Shown here: piece after piece, positions 1 through 7,297 of the stretch
Layout: the number at the start of each line of letters is the position of its first letter
Position numbering within the stretch: the stretch's first letter is position 1
DNA from: Clostridium sp.
GTDB lineage: Bacteria; Bacillota; Clostridia; Clostridiales; Clostridiaceae
Assembly (NCBI GenBank): GCA_018372555.1
Contig: JAHAIU010000070.1
Coordinates: 1 to 13,393 of the forward strand
Length of the DNA stretch: 13,393 nt
Reading direction: 5' to 3'
Translations under genes and position numbers: made by a program
Notes under the pieces: model-generated
Databases searched by the model: none
The model's input: only the letters and a program-made list of their open reading frames with translations
Told to the model about the DNA's origin: nothing

Positions 1-4
1 ATAC

Positions 5-91
5 GCTGAAGTGGCGGAACAGGCAGACGCACAGGACTTAAAATCCTGCGGTAGCGATACCGTACCGGTTCGATTCCGGTCTTCAGCACCA
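5..91 (+). tRNA. tRNA-Leu (anticodon UAA), complete with encoded CCA
   Basis: This class II tRNA reads UUA (and UUG by wobble) leucine codons. The acceptor stem pairs GCTGAAG (5-11) with CTTCAGC (81-87), followed by discriminator A88 and a genome-encoded CCA (89-91). The anticodon stem CAGGA (32-36)/TCCTG (44-48) closes a 7-base loop with anticodon TAA at 39-41. A long variable arm between the anticodon and T arms (about 49-63) is the leucine/serine hallmark. The T arm is ACCGG/CCGGT (64-68/76-80) around TTCGATT. All helices pair, so it should be functional. UUA is a dominant leucine codon in the neighbouring genes, so this is a major-use tRNA. It may be the last member of a tRNA cluster starting left of the window, because no promoter for it lies inside. 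Confidence 0.97.
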
Positions 92-124
92 AAACAGTTA
101 CAATTTATTTGTAGCTGTTTTTTT
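92..124 (+). terminator. Intrinsic terminator of tRNA-Leu
   Basis: A 12-bp stem, 92-103 against 109-120 with one G-U pair, encloses a 5-base loop and runs into a T tract (118-124). The stem begins at the base directly after the tRNA CCA, so the 3' end of the tRNA and its terminator are back to back. Confidence 0.9.
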
Positions 125-536
125 ATGTCTAAAAAACTATATAATATGTAACAACTATATAGACAACTCAGCTTATCAGGTCATTTTAAAAAGTTATATA
201 TGTAGATAGTTTTAATTATGTAAGAACTAAGAATAATAACGAATAAACTTAGAAATCAAATCTACCTCTTTATTAATTCACTTACTTCTATGTAATTATT
301 TTTACTAATTAAATTTATTATTATATGTAATTAAATTTGATAGTAGAACTTATCTTTATATTAAGTGTTCTTCAATAAAATTCTAATAGTGACAAATTAG
401 TGTTGGAAATAGTATTAGGAATTAGGTTAATTAAGCAATAAATTATATTTGTAACAATTTATATTAATATTATTAAAGCTTAAAAAAAGAAAAATAGCAG
501 TTATTGTCCTAAGAAAAAAATTTTTTAATACATCAT
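125..536. other. AT-rich non-coding stretch between tRNA-Leu and spoIIE
   Basis: There is no credible gene here. The only longer open frame is on the minus strand, lacks a good ribosome binding site and has a low-complexity composition. Visible details are a direct repeat AACTATATA (135-143 and 153-161, 18-base period) and an A-run followed by a T-run at 513-526, just upstream of the spoIIE -35 element, where it could act as curved or UP-element DNA. There are also isolated near-matches to the Spo0A box TGNCGAA: TAACGAA at 237-243 and TGACAAA at 390-396, each 6 of 7. In sequence this AT-rich such matches are expected by chance. Confidence 0.6.
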
Positions 537-569
537 CTGACATATATTTCTTGAATAAGGTGATATAAT
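537..569 (+). promoter_or_regulatory. spoIIE promoter, sigma-A type with 21-bp spacer (candidate Spo0A-activated)
   Basis: A -35-like CTGACA (537-542) and a perfect -10 TATAAT (564-569) are separated by 21 bp, too long for unaided sigma-A recognition. From knowledge of B. subtilis, the Spo0A~P-activated promoters spoIIE and spoIIG have the same 21-22 bp spacing. No perfect Spo0A box overlaps it; the best local match, TGACATA at 538-544, is only 5 of 7. The predicted transcript start near 576 leaves a leader of about 30 bases. Confidence 0.6.
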
Positions 570-592
570 TTAAAATACATTTTATGGAAATT

Positions 593-597
593 GGAGG
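593..597 (+). promoter_or_regulatory. Ribosome binding site that fixes the spoIIE start
   Basis: GGAGG lies 8 bases before the ATG at 606. An in-frame TTG at 591 would add five residues but overlaps this Shine-Dalgarno sequence, so it cannot be the start used with it. Confidence 0.9.
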
Positions 598-605
598 AAG
601 ACAAT

Positions 606-2984
606 ATGCAATATGGTGTTGATATATCAACTTATAAGAGAGTAGAAAATAAGAGGAAGGAATTAAAAATTCAGGGAACACCCATAAGGGCTGTAGCATC
701 GTTGATAATAGGATTTTTATTAAGTAGAGTATTATTATCAGCTACTATTGATATGGGAATAGCACCATTTGGTATTGCTTACCTTATAGGTATGAAGGGT
801 GAAAGAGGTAAATATACTTTATTATCTTTAATTGGAGTTATAGCGGGGTATTTATCCATAGGTGGTAACTTGGAAGGCGTAGTATCCTACTGTATTTCTG
901 CAGTTATCATAACAGCTTATATAGAGATATGTAAAAGGTTTGAGATTAAGGGAAAAGATGTAGTAACATTCTTTTTAATTTTCTCAGTGTTTATAATATA
1001 TAATATGTTAATTAACAATAAGCCTATACAAGTTAACTTTATTTTTTCTTTATTAAAAACATTAAGCATAGTTCCTGTTAAATATATGATAAGTTACGCT
1101 TTGAGATGTATGGATGAACTTTCAAGTAATTATTTCTTCTCAACGGAAGAAATGATAAGTATAGGGATTTTAATATGCTTATTAATTGCAGGAATAGGGA
1201 ATGTTAGTTTATTTAATATACATTTAAGAAGTATTTTAGCGCTAGTTACTATAGCTGTATTTGCTTATACAGGAGGAGCGGGACTTGGAGCAGCTATAGG
1301 GGTATCTATGGGGTTCATTATAGGTATAACTAATAATGATATAATTACTGCAGTTACATTATATAGCTTATGTGGATTAATAATTGGAGTTTTTAGAGAA
1401 ACTGGAAGGCTTTTTTCATCAGCTGCATACTCTATTATTTATTTTATAATTTGGATGTATTCAAATACATTTAATATATATGGAGGTATTGAAGTTCTAT
1501 TAGCTATTGTATTATTTATGTTTATACCTAAATTCTTAATTGATTCTATATATAAAGAGTTCAATCAAGATAAAAAGATAGAGGTTATAAATGATAATAG
1601 AATAAATGGTGTTAAGGGTGAGTTTTTAGATAGATTAAATTCTATGAAGTCCATATTAGCATCATTATCTAACTCTATAGTTAATTTAGGGGAAAATGAT
1701 ATTTTATCTTTAAACAATAAGGGATCTGCAATGGTAGAGAGTTTAGCAGATAGAGTTTGCTATAATTGTGAGCTTAGACAAAAGTGCTGGGATAGAAATT
1801 TGCATTCAACTTTTGAAGGGTTTTCAGAATTATTAAGTAGCTGTGAAAGTAAGGAACTATATTTACCCAAAACTTTAGATAAGGTATGTGTTAAAACTAG
1901 AAGCCTTATGAAAAATGCTCAAGAGATAGTAAATAATTATACAGTTAATGAAGCTTTAAGAACTAGGCTTACAGAAGGTAGGAATATTATTGCTAATCAT
2001 ATGAATAATATTTCTGATACTATGGATGGAATGATTCAAGACTTTCAAAAAGATATATCTATTTGCACAGAAATAGATAAACTTTTAAGAAAGGCTTTTA
2101 ATAGAAGTAAAATAGATTATTTAGATGTTTTTTCTTATTTAGATAGAAGAGGAAGGATGAAGATTAAAATTATAACAAACAGTTCAAATAGCGAAAGATA
2201 TTGTGTGAAGAATATTATTCCTGTAATTAACACTCTAGTAAAAGTACCAGTATCTATAGCGAATAATGGAGTGAGGATTGATCCTGAAACTGGGGAATCT
2301 ACTATTATAATAGAAGAAACACCCAAATATCATATGATGTCATATGTAGCATCAAAACCTAAAGAAGGGGAGACAGCTATTGGTGATAGTCATAGTTTCT
2401 CTAATAATAATGATGGAACTTATATAACTATAATTAGTGATGGAATGGGTTCAGGAGAAGAAGCTAGTTCTGAAAGTAGTTTAGCAGTGGATCTAATTCA
2501 GAAATTTATAGAAAGTGGATTTAGCGAAAAGACAGCAATTAATACTATTAATTCTGTTATGGCTATGAAGTTTAATGAAGATGAAAAATTCACAACTATG
2601 GATTTAGGTGTAGTAGACTTATATACAGGTGATGTGGAATTTATAAAGATTGGTGGAGTTGTAAGCTTTATTAAAAGAGGAGAGGAGATAAAGGCAGTTA
2701 AATCCAATACTTTACCTTTTGGAATTTTAGATGATGTTGATTATAGTTCTGAAAAGTTAAAACTAAAACATGGAGATATTATTATATCCATTAGTGATGG
2801 CGTTTTAGATATAGATAAAAATAATATAGGAAGTTATTATTGGCTACTAGAGTATTTAGAATATGCAGATACAAATCCAGCAGCTCTTGCTAATGACATC
2901 TTAGAAAAGGCTATAGCTTTAAGCGGTGGAAAGGTAAAGGATGATATGACTGTATTAGTATCTAAGTTATACTCAGTATATTAA
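606..2984 (+). CDS. spoIIE: Stage II sporulation protein E, membrane-bound serine phosphatase
   Basis: SpoIIE dephosphorylates the anti-anti-sigma factor SpoIIAA~P at the polar septum. This releases sigma-F in the forespore; in B. subtilis the protein also interacts with FtsZ. The 792-residue product (B. subtilis about 827) has the full family layout. Residues about 28-315 form a series of hydrophobic membrane segments (about ten in the family). A central soluble region covers about 320-580, and a C-terminal PP2C-type (PPM) phosphatase domain about 585-792. Metal-binding motifs are intact: ISDGMGSGE with D612, ISDGVLD with D731, and KDDMT with D779/D780 near the end. The central region carries C385-x2-C388-x5-C394-W. 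ATG at 606 is preferred because GGAGG sits 8 bases upstream. The gene is monocistronic, with its own promoter and a terminator at 3008. Its presence indicates an endospore former. Confidence 0.96.
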   Translation: MQYGVDISTYKRVENKRKELKIQGTPIRAVASLIIGFLLSRVLLSATIDMGIAPFGIAYLIGMKGERGKYTLLSLIGVIAGYLSIGGNLEGVVSYCISAVIITAYIEICKRFEIKGKDVVTFFLIFSVFIIYNMLINNKPIQVNFIFSLLKTLSIVPVKYMISYALRCMDELSSNYFFSTEEMISIGILICLLIAGIGNVSLFNIHLRSILALVTIAVFAYTGGAGLGAAIGVSMGFIIGITNNDIITAVTLYSLCGLIIGVFRETGRLFSSAAYSIIYFIIWMYSNTFNIYGGIEVLLAIVLFMFIPKFLIDSIYKEFNQDKKIEVINDNRINGVKGEFLDRLNSMKSILASLSNSIVNLGENDILSLNNKGSAMVESLADRVCYNCELRQKCWDRNLHSTFEGFSELLSSCESKELYLPKTLDKVCVKTRSLMKNAQEIVNNYTVNEALRTRLTEGRNIIANHMNNISDTMDGMIQDFQKDISICTEIDKLLRKAFNRSKIDYLDVFSYLDRRGRMKIKIITNSSNSERYCVKNIIPVINTLVKVPVSIANNGVRIDPETGESTIIIEETPKYHMMSYVASKPKEGETAIGDSHSFSNNNDGTYITIISDGMGSGEEASSESSLAVDLIQKFIESGFSEKTAINTINSVMAMKFNEDEKFTTMDLGVVDLYTGDVEFIKIGGVVSFIKRGEEIKAVKSNTLPFGILDDVDYSSEKLKLKHGDIIISISDGVLDIDKNNIGSYYWLLEYLEYADTNPAALANDILEKAIALSGGKVKDDMTVLVSKLYSVY

Positions 2985-3007
2985 AAAAATAGAAGTATTC
3001 TTAACTT

Positions 3008-3037
3008 GGGTTGTTTGTTAGACAGCCCCTTTTATTT
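3008..3037 (+). terminator. Intrinsic terminator after spoIIE
   Basis: GGGTTGT (3008-3014) pairs with ACAGCCC (3022-3028), 7 bp with one G-T pair and a 7-base loop. The T-rich stretch CTTTTATTT follows. The stem sequence recurs at 7065 and 13191. Confidence 0.8.
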
Positions 3038-3172
3038 GGAAGATTAATTAGAAGCTTATATAAAAATTAAAAACTATATGCTTTCGATTTGGATAACTTA
3101 CGAAGGAAGGGTTAAACTTATAATGTTATAAGACTATAGCTGTAGATTATTAATTGAGACATATATAGAATT

Positions 3173-3200
3173 AAAAATGTAAAAATTAACTAACATTTTT
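3173..3200 (+). repeat. Weak AT-rich inverted repeat in the spoIIE-tilS gap
   Basis: AAAAATGT (3173-3180) and ACATTTTT (3193-3200) can form an 8-bp stem with a 12-base loop, followed by TATTTA. It could be a weak second terminator, but the low GC content makes it unconvincing. Confidence 0.3.
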
Positions 3201-3202
3201 TA

Positions 3203-3231
3203 TTTACAGGAGAAGATGTTAAGGTTATTAT
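3203..3231 (+). promoter_or_regulatory. Candidate sigma-A promoter for tilS-hpt(-ftsH)
   Basis: TTTACA (3203-3208) and TATTAT (3226-3231), each one mismatch from consensus, are 17 bp apart. A start near 3238 would give a leader of about 30 bases before tilS. The position downstream of the spoIIE terminator supports the call. Confidence 0.55.
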
Positions 3232-3266
3232 AAATATATTATAAAAAATTACTAAGGAGTATTGTT

Positions 3267-4655
3267 GTGAGAGATAAAGTAAGGGATTTTATAATAGAAA
3301 ATAAATTGATAGCAAAAGGAGATAAAATCCTAGTAGCTCTATCTGGAGGACCTGATTCTGTTTGCTTACTTAATGTTCTTTATAGTCTAAAAGAGGACTT
3401 TAATATTACAATAGGAGCAGCTCATGTAAATCATATGTTAAGAGGTGATGAAGCTGTAGCGGATGAGGAGTATTCAAAGTCTTTATGTAAGAACCTTAAT
3501 ATAGAATTTTATGTTAAGAAAATAGATATAGACAAAATTTCTAAAGAAAAAAATATATCTCATGAAATGGCTGGAAGAGAAGAAAGATATAAATTCTTTG
3601 AAACTATAAAAAATCATCATGGCTATAATAAGATTGCTATTGCTCATAATGCAAATGATCAAGCAGAAACTATCATTATGAATATGATGAGAGGAACAGG
3701 AATTGAGGGACTATGTGGAATTAGAAGCAAAAGAGAAGGGGGAATAATAAGACCTATCCTTTGTTTGTCTAGAAAAGAAGTTGAGTTATACTGTAGTTCT
3801 AATAATTTAGAACCTAAAATAGATAAAAGCAACCTAGAAAATATATATAGTAGAAATAAGGTAAGGTTAGATATTATTCCATATATGAAGGAAAATTTTA
3901 ATAAAGATATAATTAACACTTTAAATAGAATGGCTAACTTGATTCAAGTAGATAATGACTTTTTAGAAAAGGAGACATTAGATAATTTTAAGGTATATTG
4001 TAGTAATACTAGTGATGCTTTAATAATATCAAAGGAAGCTTTTAATTTAGATAGGGCAATTATATCAAGAATAATTAGAAAAGCTTTTTTTGAATTTACA
4101 GGTAAGTATAGTAATTTTGAAATGAAACATATATATGATGTTATAGAATTATCTAAAAACACAACTAATAAAAGGATAGATCTTACTAACAATGTATTAG
4201 CTGAGAATATATATGGCGATATATATTTAAAATTAAAGGATAATATAATAAGAGAATATAAAGAAGTTGTGATAAATAAAGGAGAATTAGACAATACTCA
4301 TATATGTTATGAAAATTATAATGTAAGATTTAATATTATTACAAATAAAAATAATGTAGATTTTTCTAAGAATGTATTAATAAAATATTTTGATTATGAT
4401 AAGATAGAGGAAAGGCTAGTTATTAGGAAAAGAAGGAATGGCGATAAAATGTTGCCATTAGGGATGAGGGGAAACAAAAAGGTAAAAGATATTTTTATGG
4501 ATCTGAAAATACCAGTAGATGAAAGAGACAAGATTCCAGTTTTGTGTTTTGATAACGAAATAGCCTGGCTAGTAGCGCATAAAGTTTCTGAAAAGTTTAA
4601 AATAACTAAGGAAACTAAAAATATTATAAAAATTACTTTTGCTAGGAAGGGATAA
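3267..4655 (+). CDS. tilS: tRNA(Ile)-lysidine synthase
   Basis: TilS ligates lysine to C34 of tRNA-Ile(CAU) using ATP, forming lysidine. The tRNA then reads AUA and is charged with isoleucine instead of methionine. This is essential in most bacteria and matters here, where ATA is a very frequent codon. The 462-residue protein (B. subtilis about 472) has the N-terminal PP-loop ATPase domain with SGGPDS at 26-31, HVNHMLRG at 53-60 and the HNANDQAET motif at 127-135. The SRNKVR region is at about 195-200, and the C-terminal TilS domain spans about 383-462. The start is GTG at 3267, with AAGGAG 7 bases upstream (3254-3259). The stop is only 3 bases from the hpt ATG, so the two are cotranscribed and probably translationally coupled. 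The tRNA-Ile substrate is not in this window. Confidence 0.95.
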   Translation: MRDKVRDFIIENKLIAKGDKILVALSGGPDSVCLLNVLYSLKEDFNITIGAAHVNHMLRGDEAVADEEYSKSLCKNLNIEFYVKKIDIDKISKEKNISHEMAGREERYKFFETIKNHHGYNKIAIAHNANDQAETIIMNMMRGTGIEGLCGIRSKREGGIIRPILCLSRKEVELYCSSNNLEPKIDKSNLENIYSRNKVRLDIIPYMKENFNKDIINTLNRMANLIQVDNDFLEKETLDNFKVYCSNTSDALIISKEAFNLDRAIISRIIRKAFFEFTGKYSNFEMKHIYDVIELSKNTTNKRIDLTNNVLAENIYGDIYLKLKDNIIREYKEVVINKGELDNTHICYENYNVRFNIITNKNNVDFSKNVLIKYFDYDKIEERLVIRKRRNGDKMLPLGMRGNKKVKDIFMDLKIPVDERDKIPVLCFDNEIAWLVAHKVSEKFKITKETKNIIKITFARKG

Positions 4656-4658
4656 AAA

Positions 4659-5198
4659 ATGATAAAAGACATAGAGAAAGTATTACTTACTGAAGAACAA
4701 ATTGTTAAAAGAGCTAAAGAAATGGGAAATGAAATTAGCAATGATTACAAAGGAAAAGACTTATTAATAGTAGGTATTTTAAAGGGATCAGTTGTATTTG
4801 CATCTGAGCTTATAAAAAATATTACTATACCAACAGAGATTGATTTTATGGCTGTATCTAGCTATGGGAATTCTAGTGAGACAACAGGGGTAGTTAGAAT
4901 TTTAAAGGATTTAGATCATAGTATAGAAGGAAAAGACATAATAATAGTAGAAGATATTATAGATAGTGGAGTTACTTTAGATTATTTATTAAAGTACCTA
5001 AAAGCTAGAAAAGCAAATAGTATAGAAATAGTTACTTTACTAACTAAGCCAGCAAGAAGAAAAGTAGACATTAATGTAAAGTATTGTGGATTTGAAGTTC
5101 CGGATGAGTTCCTAGTAGGTTATGGGTTAGATTATGCTGAAAAGTATAGAAACTTACCTTATGTAGGAATTTTAAAGGAAGAAGTATACAAAAAGTAA
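4659..5198 (+). CDS. hpt: Hypoxanthine(-guanine) phosphoribosyltransferase
   Basis: This cytosolic purine-salvage enzyme converts hypoxanthine or guanine plus PRPP to IMP or GMP. The 179-residue length is typical of bacterial Hpt. Family motifs are in order: the pyrophosphate-contacting LKGS loop at 41-44, then the PRPP-binding signature VEDIIDSGVT at 97-106 with the acidic pair E98/D99 and presumed general base D102. The TLLTKPARR segment at 126-134 and the C-terminal metal-site region GYGLDYAEKYRNLPYVG with D158 follow. Its ribosome binding site (AGGAAGGG from 4644) lies inside the end of tilS. The tilS-hpt-ftsH order is conserved with B. subtilis, where TilS and HprT have been reported to form a complex that activates ftsH transcription. 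Confidence 0.95.
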   Translation: MIKDIEKVLLTEEQIVKRAKEMGNEISNDYKGKDLLIVGILKGSVVFASELIKNITIPTEIDFMAVSSYGNSSETTGVVRILKDLDHSIEGKDIIIVEDIIDSGVTLDYLLKYLKARKANSIEIVTLLTKPARRKVDINVKYCGFEVPDEFLVGYGLDYAEKYRNLPYVGILKEEVYKK

Positions 5199-5210
5199 TG
5201 TAATATGTAG

Positions 5211-5229
5211 TATAATAAGGCAATATAAT
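5211..5229 (+). promoter_or_regulatory. Tandem TATAAT boxes before ftsH (possible activator-dependent promoter)
   Basis: Two perfect -10 hexamers, 5211-5216 and 5224-5229, start 13 bases apart in the 58-base hpt-ftsH gap. Neither has a -35 match at 16-18 bp; the nearest is TATACA at 5185-5190, 20 bp from the first box. They may be chance AT-rich matches or a promoter that needs an activator. Confidence 0.35.
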
Positions 5230-5256
5230 AAAAACTAGAAGAAAGGGGGGCCTTGA

Positions 5257-7059
5257 ATGAAAAAATATTCAAGTGCAACAGTATGGATATTTCTTATCGC
5301 AATTTTATTCTTATCTGCAACCTTCCTATGGAATAGCGGAAAGATGGCAGATGAAATATCATACAGTGATTTTCAACAAAAATGGGTTAGTGATGAAATA
5401 GAGAGTGTTACTGTTCATCGTGATAAAATGTTAATTTCAGGTAAGACAAGAGATGGTAAGCAATTTGATACATATGCTCCAAGTGAAATGGTGCAAATGT
5501 TAATGGCTCAAACTCCAAAGGATGACATAAGGGTGGACTTTAAACAACCTTCAAATAGTAGTCTTTGGATTAGTTTAATACCAACATTATTAATTATGGT
5601 ATTAATATTTGTATTCTTCTTTATGATGACTCAGCAATCTCAAGGTGGAGGTGGCGGAAGAGGCGTTATGAATTTTGGTAAAAGTAGAGCCAAAATGATG
5701 TCTCCAGATGCAAAAAAAGTTACCTTTGGTGATGTAGCAGGAGCAGATGAAGAAAAGCAAGAATTAGAAGAAATAGTAGATTTCTTAAGGCAACCTACGA
5801 AGTACACTGAAATGGGAGCTAGAATACCAAAGGGTGTCTTATTAGTTGGGCCTCCAGGTACAGGTAAAACTTTATTAGCTAAAGCTGTAGCTGGTGAAGC
5901 TGGAGTTCCATTTTATAGTATTTCAGGTTCAGATTTTGTTGAAATGTTTGTTGGTGTAGGTGCATCAAGAGTTAGAGACTTGTTTGAACAAGCTAAAAAG
6001 AGTGCTCCATCATTAGTGTTTATTGATGAAATAGATGCTGTTGGTAGACAAAGAGGAGCAGGTCTTGGTGGTGGCCATGATGAAAGAGAGCAAACATTAA
6101 ATCAATTACTAGTTGAAATGGATGGTTTTGGTGCTAATGAAGGAATTATTATGATAGCAGCTACTAATAGACCAGACATACTAGACCCTGCATTATTAAG
6201 ACCAGGTAGATTTGATAGACAAATAGTAGTTGGAGCACCTGATGTTAAGGGAAGAGAAGAAATATTAAAGGTTCATACTAAAAAGAAACCTTTATCTGAA
6301 GATGTAGAATTAAAAGTATTAGCAAAGAGAACTCCAGGATTTGTTGGAGCAGATTTAGAAAACTTAGCTAATGAAGCAGCTTTACTTGCTGTTAGAAAAA
6401 GTGAAAAGCTAATTGGAATGACTGAATTTGAAGAAGCTATAACAAGAGTAATAGCAGGACCTGAAAAGAAGAGTAGAGCTATTAATGATCATGATAGAAG
6501 ACTTACTGCTTATCATGAAGCAGGTCATGCAGTTGTTATGCAATTACTTGAGCACTGCGATCCTGTACATGAGATAAGTATTATACCAAGAGGTATGGCT
6601 GGTGGTTACACTATGCATTTACCAACAGAAGATAGATCATACACTTCTAAATCTAAGTTAAAGGATGAAATGGTAGGATTATTAGGTGGTAGAGTTGCTG
6701 AAAAGATAATTTTATCAGATATTTCAACTGGAGCTAAGAACGATATAGATAGATGTAGTGCTATAGCGAGAGCTATGGTTATGGAATATGGGATGAGTGA
6801 TAAACTAGGTACTATATCCTATAGTGCAGATAATAATGAAGTCTTCCTTGGAAAGAACTTAGGACATGGTAGAAACTTTAGTGAAGAAGTTGGAGCTGAA
6901 ATAGATAAGGAAGTTAAGAAATTTATAGATGAAGCATATGATAAGGCTATAAATTTATTAACTGAAAATATTAATAAGCTTCATGCTGTAGCAGCAGTTT
7001 TACTAGAAAAAGAAAAAATTGATGGTGAAGAATTCGTTAGAATATTCAATGAAAACTAA
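5257..7059 (+). CDS. ftsH: ATP-dependent zinc metalloprotease FtsH (AAA+ membrane protease)
   Basis: FtsH is a hexameric protease of the cytoplasmic membrane that extracts and degrades misfolded membrane proteins and short-lived regulators. The 600-residue sequence shows TM1 at about 8-26, an extracytoplasmic FtsH_ext region at about 30-102, TM2 at about 104-125 and a glycine-rich linker at 130-136. The AAA+ module follows, with Walker A GPPGTGKT at 198-205, pore loop FVG at 231-233, Walker B VFIDEID at 254-260 and the second region of homology at about 301-321. The protease domain has zinc motif HEAGH at 420-424 and probable third ligand D496. The C-terminal tail is short. ATG at 5257 has a G-rich site, AGGGGGG (5244-5250), 6 bases upstream. 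It probably shares the tilS-hpt transcript and may have its own promoter. A hairpin closes the unit at 7065-7090. Confidence 0.98.
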   Translation: MKKYSSATVWIFLIAILFLSATFLWNSGKMADEISYSDFQQKWVSDEIESVTVHRDKMLISGKTRDGKQFDTYAPSEMVQMLMAQTPKDDIRVDFKQPSNSSLWISLIPTLLIMVLIFVFFFMMTQQSQGGGGGRGVMNFGKSRAKMMSPDAKKVTFGDVAGADEEKQELEEIVDFLRQPTKYTEMGARIPKGVLLVGPPGTGKTLLAKAVAGEAGVPFYSISGSDFVEMFVGVGASRVRDLFEQAKKSAPSLVFIDEIDAVGRQRGAGLGGGHDEREQTLNQLLVEMDGFGANEGIIMIAATNRPDILDPALLRPGRFDRQIVVGAPDVKGREEILKVHTKKKPLSEDVELKVLAKRTPGFVGADLENLANEAALLAVRKSEKLIGMTEFEEAITRVIAGPEKKSRAINDHDRRLTAYHEAGHAVVMQLLEHCDPVHEISIIPRGMAGGYTMHLPTEDRSYTSKSKLKDEMVGLLGGRVAEKIILSDISTGAKNDIDRCSAIARAMVMEYGMSDKLGTISYSADNNEVFLGKNLGHGRNFSEEVGAEIDKEVKKFIDEAYDKAINLLTENINKLHAVAAVLLEKEKIDGEEFVRIFNEN

Positions 7060-7064
7060 TATCA

Positions 7065-7090
7065 GAGGGGTTGTCTTATGACAGCCCCTC
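7065..7090 (+). terminator. GC-rich hairpin after ftsH, no clear U-tract
   Basis: An 11-bp stem, 7065-7075 against 7080-7090 with one G-T pair and a TTAT loop, starts 6 bases after the ftsH stop. It is the strongest hairpin of the window, but AATTAATAATT follows in place of a T run. It may terminate inefficiently or protect the 3' end of the mRNA. Confidence 0.65.
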
Positions 7091-7222
7091 AATTAATAAT
7101 TAATAAAAATTAAAACTCATTATAATATATACAAACTATTAATAAAACTTAAAGAAATAAGAGTAGATAAATATAAATACGAATTATTTTACTCAAAAAA
7201 TATAAAAATGTTCGAAAAAATC

Positions 7223-7251
7223 TTTAATTGAGTAGTAGTAAGTGGTATAAT
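7223..7251 (+). promoter_or_regulatory. Extended -10 promoter for fhs
   Basis: TATAAT (7246-7251) is preceded by TGG (7243-7245), giving the extended -10 form TGnTATAAT. A weak -35 TTTAAT (7223-7228) lies 17 bp upstream. The expected start near 7258 leaves a leader of about 40 bases, too short for a riboswitch. Confidence 0.7.
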
Positions 7252-7284
7252 TTGTTTATTAAATTTAAGAAATATTCATTGGGT

Positions 7285-7289
7285 AGGAG
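7285..7289 (+). promoter_or_regulatory. Ribosome binding site that fixes the fhs start
   Basis: AGGAG lies 8 bases before the ATG at 7298. An upstream in-frame GTG at 7289 overlaps this site and would only add three residues. The family N-terminus MK-x-DIQIAQE begins at the ATG. Confidence 0.88.
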
Positions 7290-7297
7290 TGTGTTTT

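Noticed and set aside
591..605. TTG start of spoIIE adding five residues
   Set aside because: It overlaps the GGAGG at 593-597 that is correctly placed for the ATG at 606.
427..699. Minus-strand open frame of 90 codons
   Set aside because: It overlaps the spoIIE promoter and start, has low-complexity hydrophobic composition and no good ribosome binding site.
3659..4741. Several minus-strand open frames across tilS and hpt
   Set aside because: They are hydrophobic, isoleucine/leucine/serine-rich translations typical of the complement of AT-rich coding DNA, with no independent support.
7289..7297. GTG start of fhs adding three residues
   Set aside because: It overlaps the AGGAG for ATG 7298, and the family N-terminus begins at that ATG.
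7060..7297. ZTP or tetrahydrofolate riboswitch before fhs
   Set aside because: These are plausible for a folate C1 gene. The conserved ZTP core CCGCCTGGGCA and the THF-type GC-rich pairing are absent, and the promoter leaves only about 40 bases of leader.
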